The notes beneath the pieces were generated by a model. The model did no database searches, was not told the DNA's origin, and saw only the letters and a list, made by a program, of their open reading frames with translations. The translations under genes and the position numbers were made by a program. A stretch of DNA of 64,000 bases from Owenia fusiformis (Eukaryota; Annelida; Polychaeta; Sabellida; Oweniidae): positions 25,456,740 to 25,520,739 of the forward strand of contig CAIIXF020000009.1 of NCBI GenBank assembly GCA_903813345.2. The letters are read 5' to 3'. Position 1 is the first letter of the stretch, and every line of letters starts with the position of its first letter. This document shows, one piece after another, positions 54,660 to 64,000 of the stretch.

Positions 54660-56940
54660 TTTGCTCAAAAGTGAATGATGGCTAAAATGACAGAAAATAA
54701 AAAAATGGATATGATGTTTTTGCTGATTTTTTGTAACAAAATTATTTCATACAGCTACTCTTTACAAAGACATGGCTTTTACAATGTAGGACATCTGGAA
54801 TTATTCGTAAAGCTAGGAAATGGGCCAAAAGTGAATTTCACAAGACAAAAATGGTGGCCGTTTTGAAAATAGGCGAGCTTTTGAAGCAGAAGTCACACAC
54901 ACTACCCTACCACGTGACCACGTTTAAAATGGAAACAGGGTACAGCTAAGTTGCAAATGGAGGACGTGGGTTTAATTCCATATTTCTGAACGTAAAATAC
55001 ATTTTACATTTATTTCTAGTGTTCTACCAGACATAGAATTGATTCATCAAGCAGTTTGTAGAATATTGTTGGCAAAAAAAACCTATAGGCAAAGATAGAT
55101 AATAGTGGGCGCAGTGAAGCAAAACTCAACACAATACACGATACATTTCAGTAAATCTGTCAACGTACAGGGAGCATGTAAGTTTCCCTTCGAAAATGTT
55201 ACATTGATATGTAACAAAAAAAACAGTGAACTATTATTTCAACTGCGTGTCATCGTGTTATAGGTGGATACGTTTTCTAGTATGTTATTCAACTGTATTT
55301 TTGTGAATTTGAACAAAACATTCTAAATGATCGGTTTTTGAGGACGGTAGTGAATTATACCATTCAAGGGGTTATATAGAACGATTCTTCACATGTAGTT
55401 CAGGCAATTTTAATTATTCTGAGTAGCGGATAGCCATTAATACTGATAGCGGATAGTCATTTATATAATTATCATTAACGTCTTAGCATTTAATTTTGTT
55501 ATTTTATTTCAATTTAATACCCTAGTAACACGTATAATCTAGCGTTCTTGTTTATTTTATGACTAAAATGCATACGACCTGAAAGCCTGTGTCTAAATCT
55601 ACAAAATAATGTTTACTTTATTTGGATTAAATAACAATTGATGACACCCCAAAGCATCAACAGGCGACCTTTTTAGCATTACTTTCACTGTTTGCAGCGT
55701 AAATGTACATGAGGTCGGAACATAGTATGTCTGTATAATCAGCTTACTTTCTCGCTCCCTGTACTATTGAACAATTTACATTCCTTGTACCCTGTATTGA
55801 TCAACTTTTGCAATTGTGTACCGTGTACTATGACATATCAAATATTCTAAAATTTAAAACGATATTATTTTCATTCTTTCTATAACTATCATATAACTTG
55901 GAACATCGACTTCATTATTGCACCACTGAAGTGTAGCGAATAGCAATATTGACTCACTCCGAGCACCAAACGTATTAACCTTTTGAGTAAGCAGTCGATA
56001 TACTCAAAAGCGACCTGATTGAAAGCCAAAAAATTCGCGCATGCGTGATCGAGGTAGGGTAGTGTGTCACAGGGGTTTTTTCTTTATTGATGCTGAACAA
56101 AAATATTCTAAAACAGGAATCCTATCTACAGAGGATTTAAAAAGAGCCAAGTGTTGACAGACATTGGTTTTTAAACTTGCCACTATCTTGGACTGACTGA
56201 AAGACAGATGGACAAATAAATGTTAACTAAAATGGCTGAAAAAAAAAATCGGATATGATTTTTTGCCGATTTTTTGTTACAAAATTATTTCATACAACTA
56301 CTCTTTACATTGACATGGATTTTACAATGCAGGACACCTGAAATTATTTTGAAAGCTAGGAAATGGGTTGAAAGTGAATTTCGCGAGACAAAAATGGGGG
56401 CCATTTTGAAAATAGGCGAGCTTTTTAACCAGGAGTCATAGGGGAGTTTTCTGTATTTATGTTGAACATAAATAACTTAAAACGGGAATCTTATCGACAG
56501 AGGTTTTCAGGCAAATGGTCCAAAAGTGGATTTCGCCAGACAGATGGACAAATCCATGTTAACTAAAATGGCTGAAAATAAAAAAAACGGATACAATTTT
56601 TTACTGATTTTTTGTAACAAAATTATTTCATATAACTACTCTTCACATTGACATGGATATTAACAATGCAGGACACCTGACATTATTTGTAAAGCTAGGA
56701 AATGGGTCAAAAATGAATTTCACGAGACAAAAATGGCAGCCATCTTGAAAATGGGTGAGCTTTAGAACCAGGAGTCGGAGGGGAGTTTTCTGTATTGATG
56801 TTAAACAAAAATAACTCAAAACGAGAATCCTATCTACAGAGGTTTTAAAAATGTGCCACTATTGTTGATGGACAGACCGACGGATGGACGCACGCACGGA
56901 CGCACGGACAGACAAGTGAGTGATTGCAAAAGCTCACCAT
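54660..56940. repeat. 0.34-kb tandem repeat family, three units, first one interrupted
   Basis: Units begin with ACAGATGGACAAAT or equivalent and share AACTAAAATGGCTGAAAA, TTTTTTGTAACAAAATTATT, GCAGGACACCTG and GGGGAGTTTTCTGTATT. Units at about 56204 and 56540 are 336 bp apart. The first (from 54660) is split by the 54898-56066 insertion. The array ends with a GGACGCACGCACGGACG tract and a hairpin AGCTCAC, CAT, GTGAGCT followed by AAAA, reminiscent of terminal hairpins of rolling-circle-type elements. Confidence 0.65.
54898..56066. mobile_element. 1.17-kb element with 14-bp ends and 5-bp duplication
   Basis: Ends CACACTACCCTACC at 54898-54911 and the exact complement at 56053-56066. TCACA flanks both ends (54893-54897 and 56067-56071). 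The host repeat resumes correctly across the site when one TCACA is removed, as the uninterrupted copies show (AGGAGTCATAGGGGAG). A 5-bp duplication with CAC-initial ends occurs in Transib and related elements, but the ends alone do not settle this. No transposase. Confidence 0.8.
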
Positions 56941-57439
56941 GTGAGCTAAAAACCACTGCCCTTTGGCAAGAAAGTACTAATGGATTAAGATATGACTGTC
57001 CAAAATCACTTGCCATACTGTACCTGGTCCTTTATAACAGACCCAAACATAATTTTTTATCATACAAAAATCGAGTAAAAAGGACCTGTTTATAGAGTGA
57101 CAAAACACCATGGTAGTGTACAAGGTCAAATAATTTTTTTTAAATTTCATGAGGCATGTTTTAGCAAAAAAATGTTCCTTTAACCCACCTAGGAGAAAAG
57201 TTGAGCTTGTTAAAGTTACTGACATGCCCAAATTTTCAGTAGTTTTGACTTGAAACGATAAATCCTTGTGTTCTTATAAAATGAATTTCTTCATTAATAA
57301 TGGTTCAATATACTTAAAAGTAAGCTCAAAATACTGGGAATTGAATAATCTTTCCAATAATACCTTATACACATATGATTGTTTATTTCAGAGATCATGA
57401 AGACAACACATTACATTTATTTGAGATCTAATGTTATAT

Positions 57440-58190
57440 AATGTGTCCATACTTTAGGCAGCCAGTTTGAGGGAAGAATCAGAAAACAATATAATAATTG
57501 TGATCTACTCTAAAATTCCTTCAATTTGAGTATAAAAATAGTCTACTTTGAAGAGATGGGTGAAATATTGTGAAATTCCCTATTAGGTGGCCATTTTGGA
57601 TTTTCTGAGGATCAAATCAGAAAAACAATACCATTATTGTGATCTACTCTGCAATGCCTTCAATTTGAGTGTAATATAGCCATATAGCCTTATTTTTGGA
57701 AGTGGTCGGGAAATTGTGAAATCCCAATTTAGACAGCCCCTTTGAATGTTCTTAAATCTAAATCGGAAAAACAATACTGAACTTGAAATCTGTTTGAACT
57801 AATCTTTCATTTTAGCATTACAGAGCTATACATGTACTGAAAAAGATCTCAAAACAAACAAAAATTCCAGTATTCCCGACCCCATACACATACCTAGGGG
57901 TCAGGCTGAAAAACACGTAATATAGGTGAAATAGATGTATTTTGTGAATTTACTTCCAAAATTTCAAACAGAAATATTCACCACTTTGCTTAAAAATTTT
58001 AGATTTTCACAAAAAATCCTGACATTTTAAAGTGGTAGCCATCTCGAAAATTGTTTGTTTTGCTTAAAACAGTTACCAATACACATCTTTCCACCCAATG
58101 TGAAAAAAATCCATCCACTAGTATCTGAGTTGTTCAATGGATGAACTGGGGGCTCACTATATCCCTACCAAACCTTGTTTGTTGGAATTA
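57440..58190. repeat. Long dispersed repeat, copy 2
   Basis: Parallel to 53395-54110: GTGATCTACTCT, CAATTTGAGTATAA, GGCCATTTTG, then CACTATATCCCTACCAAAC. The order is the same with many substitutions, so both copies are old. Confidence 0.6.
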
Positions 58191-59740
58191 AGTTAACTGT
58201 CCCAACACTACTGTCATATGGTTGGTTTAGACTGTTGAAGCTGACACAGGAGGGGAGTAGGAAGACTGTTGTATTCATAGTCAATGTTAAGAAATTTCTA
58301 GACAGCAACAGAAGTCCAGCTGATCCCACAGGATACTGTTTGACCCTCTTGCTCCGAAGTCAAAGTATGCTGTCATCAAAACATCCTTTCAATAGGCCAT
58401 TCAGTTGTTGCTTTTACAAAATCTGAAAAATGAGTAGTCAAGTATCAGAAGTCTGCAATTTTACAGTTTGAATCTTTCTGCTTAGATCTATCGAGTGGAA
58501 ATGATTCAGGAAAAGGCCATCACAACAAAACAAACATGCACAGCACCTTCAATATGATTAACAGTTTTGGTGTGATTGCCTTTTTCAATTGTTTTTTGAA
58601 AGATTTGGTCCTGTCACCTTATCAGTGTGCTCAATGGCATTTCCATTGAGCCAAAGCATTCATTCAGGAGGTTGTTGACCATAATGCACCAAGATGAGAT
58701 ATTGCATAGAAAATCAATTAGTCAGCATTTAGATCTGGGGTATCATTTCCATTACCCCAAAATACCATTTAGGTTGTAAAATAGAATGTGCTAATGAAGG
58801 TTAAAACAGAAATTATTTACCTGATATTATGAAGGCCTGCATAAAAATTTATTGTGAAATCCATTGTCTTCTAACAGCCACAGTACCAATTCATTCCTGA
58901 AACTGAAAATTATTATACAAATATTAAATAATACATAATTTTAAAGTTCGGAATGGAATCCAAAAATTCTATTATAAAATATATGATCATTTTAAGCAAG
59001 GAAAAGAGAGAACATTTATGTTACAGCAGCAGAGAAGATTCAATCTATGTATTAGCTAGAATAAGAAGTTATGAGACAAGAATGATGATTAATAGTCTAT
59101 TTCTACACAATTTTTAATCAGAGTTGAAAATGTTTATCTTTTTAACCCAAATGGCAATGGGTTAGGTACAACACAATGAATTTGAATTCGTGTTTTATCT
59201 CAGTGAAATTTACCTGCGCCTTATACCATATACTACATCTGACGCTTGCATATGACCCTAAACTTCCAAAATGCATGGTGAATATAATATAGACTAGAAT
59301 TTTCTTATTTTCGTCCTATGATATCTCTAACATTTACAAATAAAAATATCAAGAAGCTAGACCAAATCTTTCTGAAACAATGAAAATATCAGTTTGCTCA
59401 AATTTCATCACTCTCATGTTCATAGGCCCAGGTTAAAGTATTAGTAAGTCGAATATTATATGCAAAAGTTTGAAAACACTTTGAAGAATGTTTAAGTAAG
59501 TTTATTCATTACTTCAGAGAATATTTATCCCATTGAGACTTTCGACTAGTATCCCCTAGTCTTTTATATAATATATAAACCAGAGAGATGAACTTACATA
59601 GAACCACTTTGAAGAAGATTTTGGACAGATTTGGGAATACATGTACAATTTGATACCAGTTAGGAGAACTCGTACCTGAGACTGCGAGATTTTTAAATAT
59701 TTCGACTGAAGTGGGGCACCTGTGAATATTATATTGGACT

Positions 59741-60568
59741 TACCGGATTTTCTCGCATATACGCCCCCCTAAATTTAGGCCCATGGGCCAAAAATCGAAT
59801 ACTGTAGATTGGGTTAATTTGGCGCCCGCTTTAATTTGGCGAATTTGGCGAAATTGAAAAATTCGCCAATATAAATCTTCGCCAAAATTTAGAATGAATC
59901 CCCGGGAATTATCCAGTGTATTTCGTCCAGTGTATTTAGGTCACTTCCGGTTTAAAATATGAAAAATATCTCATAAATTGGCTCAGAACTGGTCAGTCAC
60001 TCATTAATACTCTGGGGAAAAACTAGAAAGGAAAAGCGCGGTATAGTAGCAGCATCGATCGAGGTGCAAAATGTAAAGGATGATCTCACAAAAATGTACA
60101 CTACATGGTGAATATCGCCAGTGGTCCTCAAAAGAAAAAATGAACATAGCCAAACATGCCCAATTTTTTGCATACATGTATCCGCCAAATTAAATAGCCG
60201 CCAATATGCCAAAAATGACAAAATCGCCAAATTAAGTAGCGCCAAATTAACCCAATCTACAGTATAGTACGCTTATACGCCCATGGGCCTATGAAAAATG
60301 ACTATTTATTGATTTTTTCAATAAATTCAAGAGTATTTTGTCACTGGCAGATCGTTCTGTCGTACTTTGTTTCATTGTATTAACATTCATTAACAACTTA
60401 ACATTCCATTGTATTCATCAGCTCTTCTCACCTTTACGCCCACTGGGCCAAAAATCGAAAGTAGTACACTTATACGCCCATGGGCGAAAAATAAGAGGTA
60501 AAATAACAGACGAAATTGCCCCTTCTTTCAGTTATACGCCCAGGGCTTATATGCGAGAAAATCCGGTA
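59741..60568. mobile_element. Outer MITE, interrupted, TACCGG ends
   Basis: TACCGGATTTTCTCGCATAT at 59741 and the complement ending at 60568. TA may be the target site. Inside, GGGCCAAAAATCGAA with CTTATACGCCCATGGGC occurs twice. The first copy is split by the inner element and the second (about 60447-60484) is intact. Confidence 0.8.
59802..60262. mobile_element. Inner 461-bp MITE nested in the TACCGG element
   Basis: Inverted ends CTGTAGATTGGGTTAATTTG, then GCGC, with TA duplicated at 59800-59801 and 60263-60264. Removing it and one TA restores AATCGAA-TAGTAC, matching the unsplit internal copy of the host. The interior has many TTTGGCGAA words. Tc1/mariner-type non-autonomous element. Confidence 0.87.
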
Positions 60569-60609
60569 CTTATACTAAACTTTGACCTGGGCCTATGTTC
60601 ATGCTGTAC

Positions 60610-60720
60610 CTTATCAGGCCCGTAGCAAGGCCCCTCTTTCAAAATTATGCAGTTTTCACCAGTTCAAGCACCTTTTGCATGAAATTTTAACCAAAACTGT
60701 CAAAAAGCTCCCCCTTGCAC
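60610..60720. repeat. Copy of the 26910 dispersed repeat, reversed
   Basis: TATCAGGCCCGTAGCAAGGC, then CTTTCAAAATTATGCAGTTT, which is the complement of a block at about 27029-27053. Its other side may continue at 61440-61500 (AAAAGCTCCCCC occurs on both sides), suggesting that the foldback at 60726-61439 landed in this repeat. Confidence 0.5.
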
Positions 60721-60725
60721 ATGCT

Positions 60726-61439
60726 ATCTATTGCAAGACTAACGCCTGGTGTAACCGTCACCATGTTATTCGGTGTTTTTTAAGTAGCGCAAGGATCCTG
60801 TCATGACCGTGGTAATGTTAAAGCCTAATATGACCGTGACAATGCTTATAAGGCCTGTCATGACCGTGGTAATGTTAAAGCCTGATATGACCGTTACAAT
60901 GCTTGCAAGGCCTGTCATAACCGTGACAATGCTATATTATATTGCAAGGCCTCTCATGACCGTGGTTGTATTTAAAGTAGCTTGAGAACACTGTAATGAC
61001 AATTTTTCTTCGTGTTTAACTACCTTAAATATGTAAATAAAGACTACTAAAAATGTGTATTAATTTCACAACGAAAACCTAATTTTTACTCATAAATAAT
61101 TTGTGAACAAACTATATCTCTACTCTCATTCAAGGAGCTTCGATTCGAAAGCATATACTTTCTATAATGATCAATTAATAAGATTTATCCATAAAAAATA
61201 CCAACAGCAATGGGCGAAACATGAAGGTCATTAATGTCATATAAAGGTTGCGGTCGCGCCAGGCTTACACGATTACACTACCACGGTCATGGCAGGCATT
61301 TTAATATAATACAGCATTGTCGCAGTTATACCAGGCTTTCACGATAACATTACCACGGTCATGGCAGGATCCTTGCGCTACTTAAAAAACACCAAATAAC
61401 ATGGTGACGGTTATGCCAGGCGTTAGTCTTGCAACAGAT
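60726..61439. mobile_element. 714-bp foldback with GACCGTGG subrepeats
   Basis: Inverted arms of about 95 bp: ATCTATTGCAAGACTAACGC, later GTGTTTTTTAAGTAGCGCAA, matching 61345-61439 with about five differences. The arms continue into alternating TCATGACCGTGGTAATG and ATATGACCGTGACAATG subrepeats (60800-60975) and their complements (61255-61370). The flanking AAAAGCTCCCCCTTG phrase appears on both sides, consistent with insertion in a repeat. Confidence 0.8.
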
Positions 61440-61552
61440 AGGGTCTCCCCCCTTGACAAAAGCTCCCCCTTGGTAAAACCACTCCCATTGGTAAAAAGTG
61501 TCTACAGGCCTGCATATCCCAAACAATCAACTGTCAAGCTTACTTTTTATAA

Positions 61553-61604
61553 CATGGGAAATCCTAACTTCAGCAAGTCCAGCTGTGCCATTTATTTATG
61601 GTGA
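61553..61604. repeat. Fragment of the 1610 MITE, inverted
   Basis: ACATGGGAAATCCTAACTTC, then AGCAAGTCC and CATTTATTTATGG, complement of 1624-1665. Only one end is present, so it is a truncated or rearranged copy. Confidence 0.65.
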
Positions 61605-62014
61605 GCGCTGCATGTGATGATAAGGTAACAGAATTACATGTATGTCTGACACAATTGGTGATGCTTGCTCTTGATGTTCCAACATGTTGTCATCCCATGT
61701 ACTTTAGTCTAAAGGTCCGTTGACTTGTCATCCATTCCTCTCAAATCAGCATAATTCTAAAAACACCTTCCGTCCGATTTGGAACTCTAAATTTTTAAAT
61801 CTTTCACTTTCAGCCTCCTAGTAGTCACATTGAAATGAACAAGACACTTCTATATGTCTGTGATATGTAACTTAAGTTTCTACATATTTACTGATGTAGT
61901 ATATACATCAAATATACGAGTTTTATTGAATCTAGGTCTAATCTAAAATATATTTTCTTTTTTCTTTCGAGAACCGGAACAAACAAAAATCCACAAAATT
62001 GCACTCACGTTAGT

Positions 62015-62060
62015 TGCCCTTCCACTTCCGGGTACGTACAGGGTAAGTCAATGAACCTGT
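62015..62060 (-). promoter_or_regulatory. ETS motif followed by a donor-like site
   Basis: On the minus strand, ACCCGGAAGTGG (ETS-type CCGGAAGT) is followed about 20 nt later by GCAACTAAC and GTGAGTGC, a donor-like site. This is the layout of a short housekeeping first exon. It could be a distal Lgl leader or chance. Confidence 0.2.
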
Positions 62061-62408
62061 CATTGATTATTTATATTCTAACGGCTCTCATGACAATTAA
62101 AACCATTTTTCTTAAATTAAATAGTTTTAGATTAAGAAAATTATTCAAATTAATACTGTTTAAATTGCAAAATAGACAAGTACTTTGACAGGGCTTTGTT
62201 TGTTTTGTATAAAACGGCACAATATTGGTTTCTCACTCCGTATAGTTTAAGAGGTCAATATGTCATGGTCAATTGTTCTAAAAATACAGCATCAAACATC
62301 ACAAAAGTAAATACTTTTCCAAATAAGAATATAATCTTCAGCTGTGAATACATTTAAGTCTACATTCTTCAGTTTTATAATGAGAAACATATGTTGAAAG
62401 TGATGACA

Positions 62409-62678
62409 CCTTCTTCTTCTTAGTCCTTTTCAGTGTTCCTTATAAGGTGTTCCGGGATCACTTTGGCATTATTATGCTGCCTTTGATCACTTGTTGCTGT
62501 TTTTAAAACTCATGTACTAAAAATATCACTTGTACTTTTCACTTGTGCTTATTTTACTTCTGTTGGGAGAGAGAGCGCTAAAACTTGTTATCTAACGTAG
62601 TCTAAAATGCAAGTGTTTTTCCATTAAAATGAGATGTTAAAATAGAGTCACTATCTCACTCGAGTTAAAAATAAGTTA
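62409..62678 (-). mobile_element. 3' UTR of the non-LTR retrotransposon copy
   Basis: About 270 nt after the ORF2 stop, ending on the minus strand in ACTAAGAAGAAGAAGG. A short AAG tail instead of poly-A fits retroelements that end in simple repeats. I could not define a target-site duplication. Confidence 0.5.
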
Positions 62679-63068
62679 TTAAAATCTCTTGGATTTCTGT
62701 ATAAATGCCTGCAGGCATTTCATAATTTCTTTATTTAACTTATGGTCCAGGCTTGTGTTGAGTCCTGTGATTGTTTGTAGGTCTAGAGCTGGATTGTATT
62801 TAGCTCCTAGTAGTATCTGTTGCACTTTGGCCAATAGAATCTCCCTCTCTTCCTGGAACTTAGAGCATGCAAAGATGTAATGTTCAACTGTCTCTGGTAT
62901 GTTACAGTGGTCACAGTTGGGAGATAAAATATCGGGGTTAATTCTATGGTGATGGCCATGTAAACGGGTGTGCCCAGAAATAATTTGGTTACATATATTT
63001 CTATAATACCTAGTTCCTGTCTTTACAATTGGACTTTTCAATTTAACCTTAGGAATTAATGACACCAA
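62679..63068 (-). pseudogene. 3' end of a non-LTR retrotransposon ORF2, 5'-truncated
   Basis: About 129 codons. The pattern is SGHTRLHGHHHRIN, then C-x2-C, ETVEHYIFAC and a following R: the zinc-knuckle-like tail (GH, LH, CxxC, ETxxH, C) found after the reverse transcriptase in jockey, I and CR1-type elements. Upstream, the frame meets a stop within two codons of the first open codon, so no reverse transcriptase domain remains. A 5' truncation of this kind is typical of non-LTR copies. The specific clade is not decided. Confidence 0.75.
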
Positions 63069-63209
63069 GTTTTACTTTAAATGACAAATCCGACGTCAAA
63101 ACGGAATCAATATTTTTCACAAATTTTAAACATAATTTTCGAATAAAGTTTTATTAGTTGTATTAACGTTTTATTTTAGAAAAAAATCGCTACAATATTT
63201 TAAAAAATA

Positions 63210-63990
63210 TTGAAGATACCACACGTGAAATTTGAGATTGATCTATAAAAAATTGACAAATTGTTACAGTTTTAAGCCAAAGAGGTACGCGACCAAAAAT
63301 GGCGTAAAAATGAAAGCGAATCACGTCGTAGGGAATGCAGTCAATTTGCTTTCCTGATTTAAATGATAATATCTTGGTATATCCTCATTACATTTATTTC
63401 TCAAAATTGCATAATTTGAAACCCAAGAATAAATACTACAAATTGTGAAAATTTAAGACTCATTGAGAACGCACTTGTAAAAGAAAAGCAAATTATATAC
63501 CTTGTTTACGTTATCCGAGAACGTCTTTGATGACGCCATAAGCTCAAAAATGGCCATTTTTAAAAAGTGACTCACCTAACTTTGAGATTTACGGAAACTA
63601 CATTGAAATGATCATAAATTCCCAATTTTTTCACATAAATTAAACCACATAAGGGAGTCAATATTCAGAAAGTTTGAGGAAAAAATATCCAAAACTGTAT
63701 GATCGTTACAGTTTTTGCTAAAATGTTGAAAAAATAAGATTTTTTTTGTCCAAAAAAAGTTTATCGGCCGGCGCGATTTTTCTACCTCCAATTCTTTTCA
63801 ATGTGTGATTTAATTTAATTCATTCTATAGATCTAGATATAATCTACCATCCCACCAAATATCATAAAGATATGCAAGAATATGAATGCGCATGAGCCGT
63901 TCAACTTTTCATGTATACACTGAATTTTTTCTTGAGAATGCCGTCATAGAATATAGTCCCGCGGAAGACCACTAACTTTTTTTTAATAAT
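63210..63990. repeat. Second copy of the GTTACAGTTTTT repeat
   Basis: AATTGTTACAGTTTTAAGCC near 63249 and GATCGTTACAGTTTTTGCTA near 63702, as in 51660-52300. It runs close to the right edge of the window. Confidence 0.4.
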
Positions 63991-64000
63991 CACCGCTTTT

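Larger units (their letters stand above)
49722..64000. other. Upstream intergenic region, repeat-dominated
   Basis: No protein-coding gene was recognised upstream of Lgl. 50.3-51.6 kb has moderately long open frames with no family signature. 51.6-52.3 and 63.2-64 kb share one repeat; 53.4-58.2 kb is built from two repeat families; 59.7-61.6 kb holds nested and foldback elements; 62.4-63.1 kb is a retrotransposon end. 58.2-59.7 kb shows nothing I could identify. Confidence 0.6.

Noticed and set aside
58175-58426. 83-codon plus-strand frame with fairly normal composition
   Set aside because: It starts inside the dispersed repeat that ends near 58190 and shows no domain. It could be an exon but cannot be supported.
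59997-60245. 82-codon minus-strand frame
   Set aside because: It lies wholly inside the 461-bp MITE, and its amino acids follow from repeated TTTGGCGAA words.

Overview
The window is eukaryotic nuclear DNA from an invertebrate animal. It is AT-rich and intron-rich, with very low coding density and many fragments of transposable elements (TEs). The one gene recognised with confidence is the 5' part of lethal(2) giant larvae (Lgl/LLGL). It lies on the minus strand and occupies most of the first 50 kb. The repeat landscape (many small inverted-repeat elements, foldback hairpins, short minisatellites) would suit a lophotrochozoan, most plausibly a mollusc. That is a judgement from general experience, not proof.

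Lgl was assembled from five short coding exons, at 49614-49721, 45954-46051, 21935-22016, 19947-20056 and 9860-10006. Splice phases fit at every junction. Together they encode about 181 N-terminal residues, from a basic leader through the first WD40 blades ([26 protein letters not shown] signatures). A non-coding 5' leader exon probably lies just above 49890, with a promoter-like stretch at about 49.95-50.3 kb. The rest of the gene must continue to the left of base 1; no further Lgl exon was found below 9860. Intron 2 is about 23.9 kb.

Region by region. 0-9.8 kb: intron 5, with a possible nested plus-strand 3' exon at 2-224, a 237-bp TA-flanked miniature inverted-repeat element (MITE), a 41-bp minisatellite and a 1.06-kb TA-flanked element. 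9.8-20 kb: exons 5 and 4, a decoy partial copy of exon 5, a 29-bp minisatellite and a CpG-richer island with CRE and TATA motifs. 22-46 kb: giant intron 2, holding a 779-bp inverted-repeat element with an open reading frame, a splice donor and an IRF-like motif array, a 25-bp minisatellite, and a 4.9-kb composite foldback complex at 37.7-42.6 kb. 46-49.6 kb: intron 1, with another foldback and a hAT-like MITE with an exact 8-bp target duplication. 50-64 kb: upstream intergenic DNA made largely of repeats, including a 0.34-kb tandem family interrupted by a 1.17-kb element, two nested MITEs, a 0.7-kb foldback and the 3' end of a non-LTR retrotransposon.

The most unusual structure is the 37.7-42.6 kb complex. 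It contains many palindromes within about 4 kb, three of which share a 22-nt loop motif, nested in larger inverted repeats and bounded by a short terminal inverted repeat with a 6-bp direct repeat. No transposase, tRNA, rRNA or CRISPR array was recognised.
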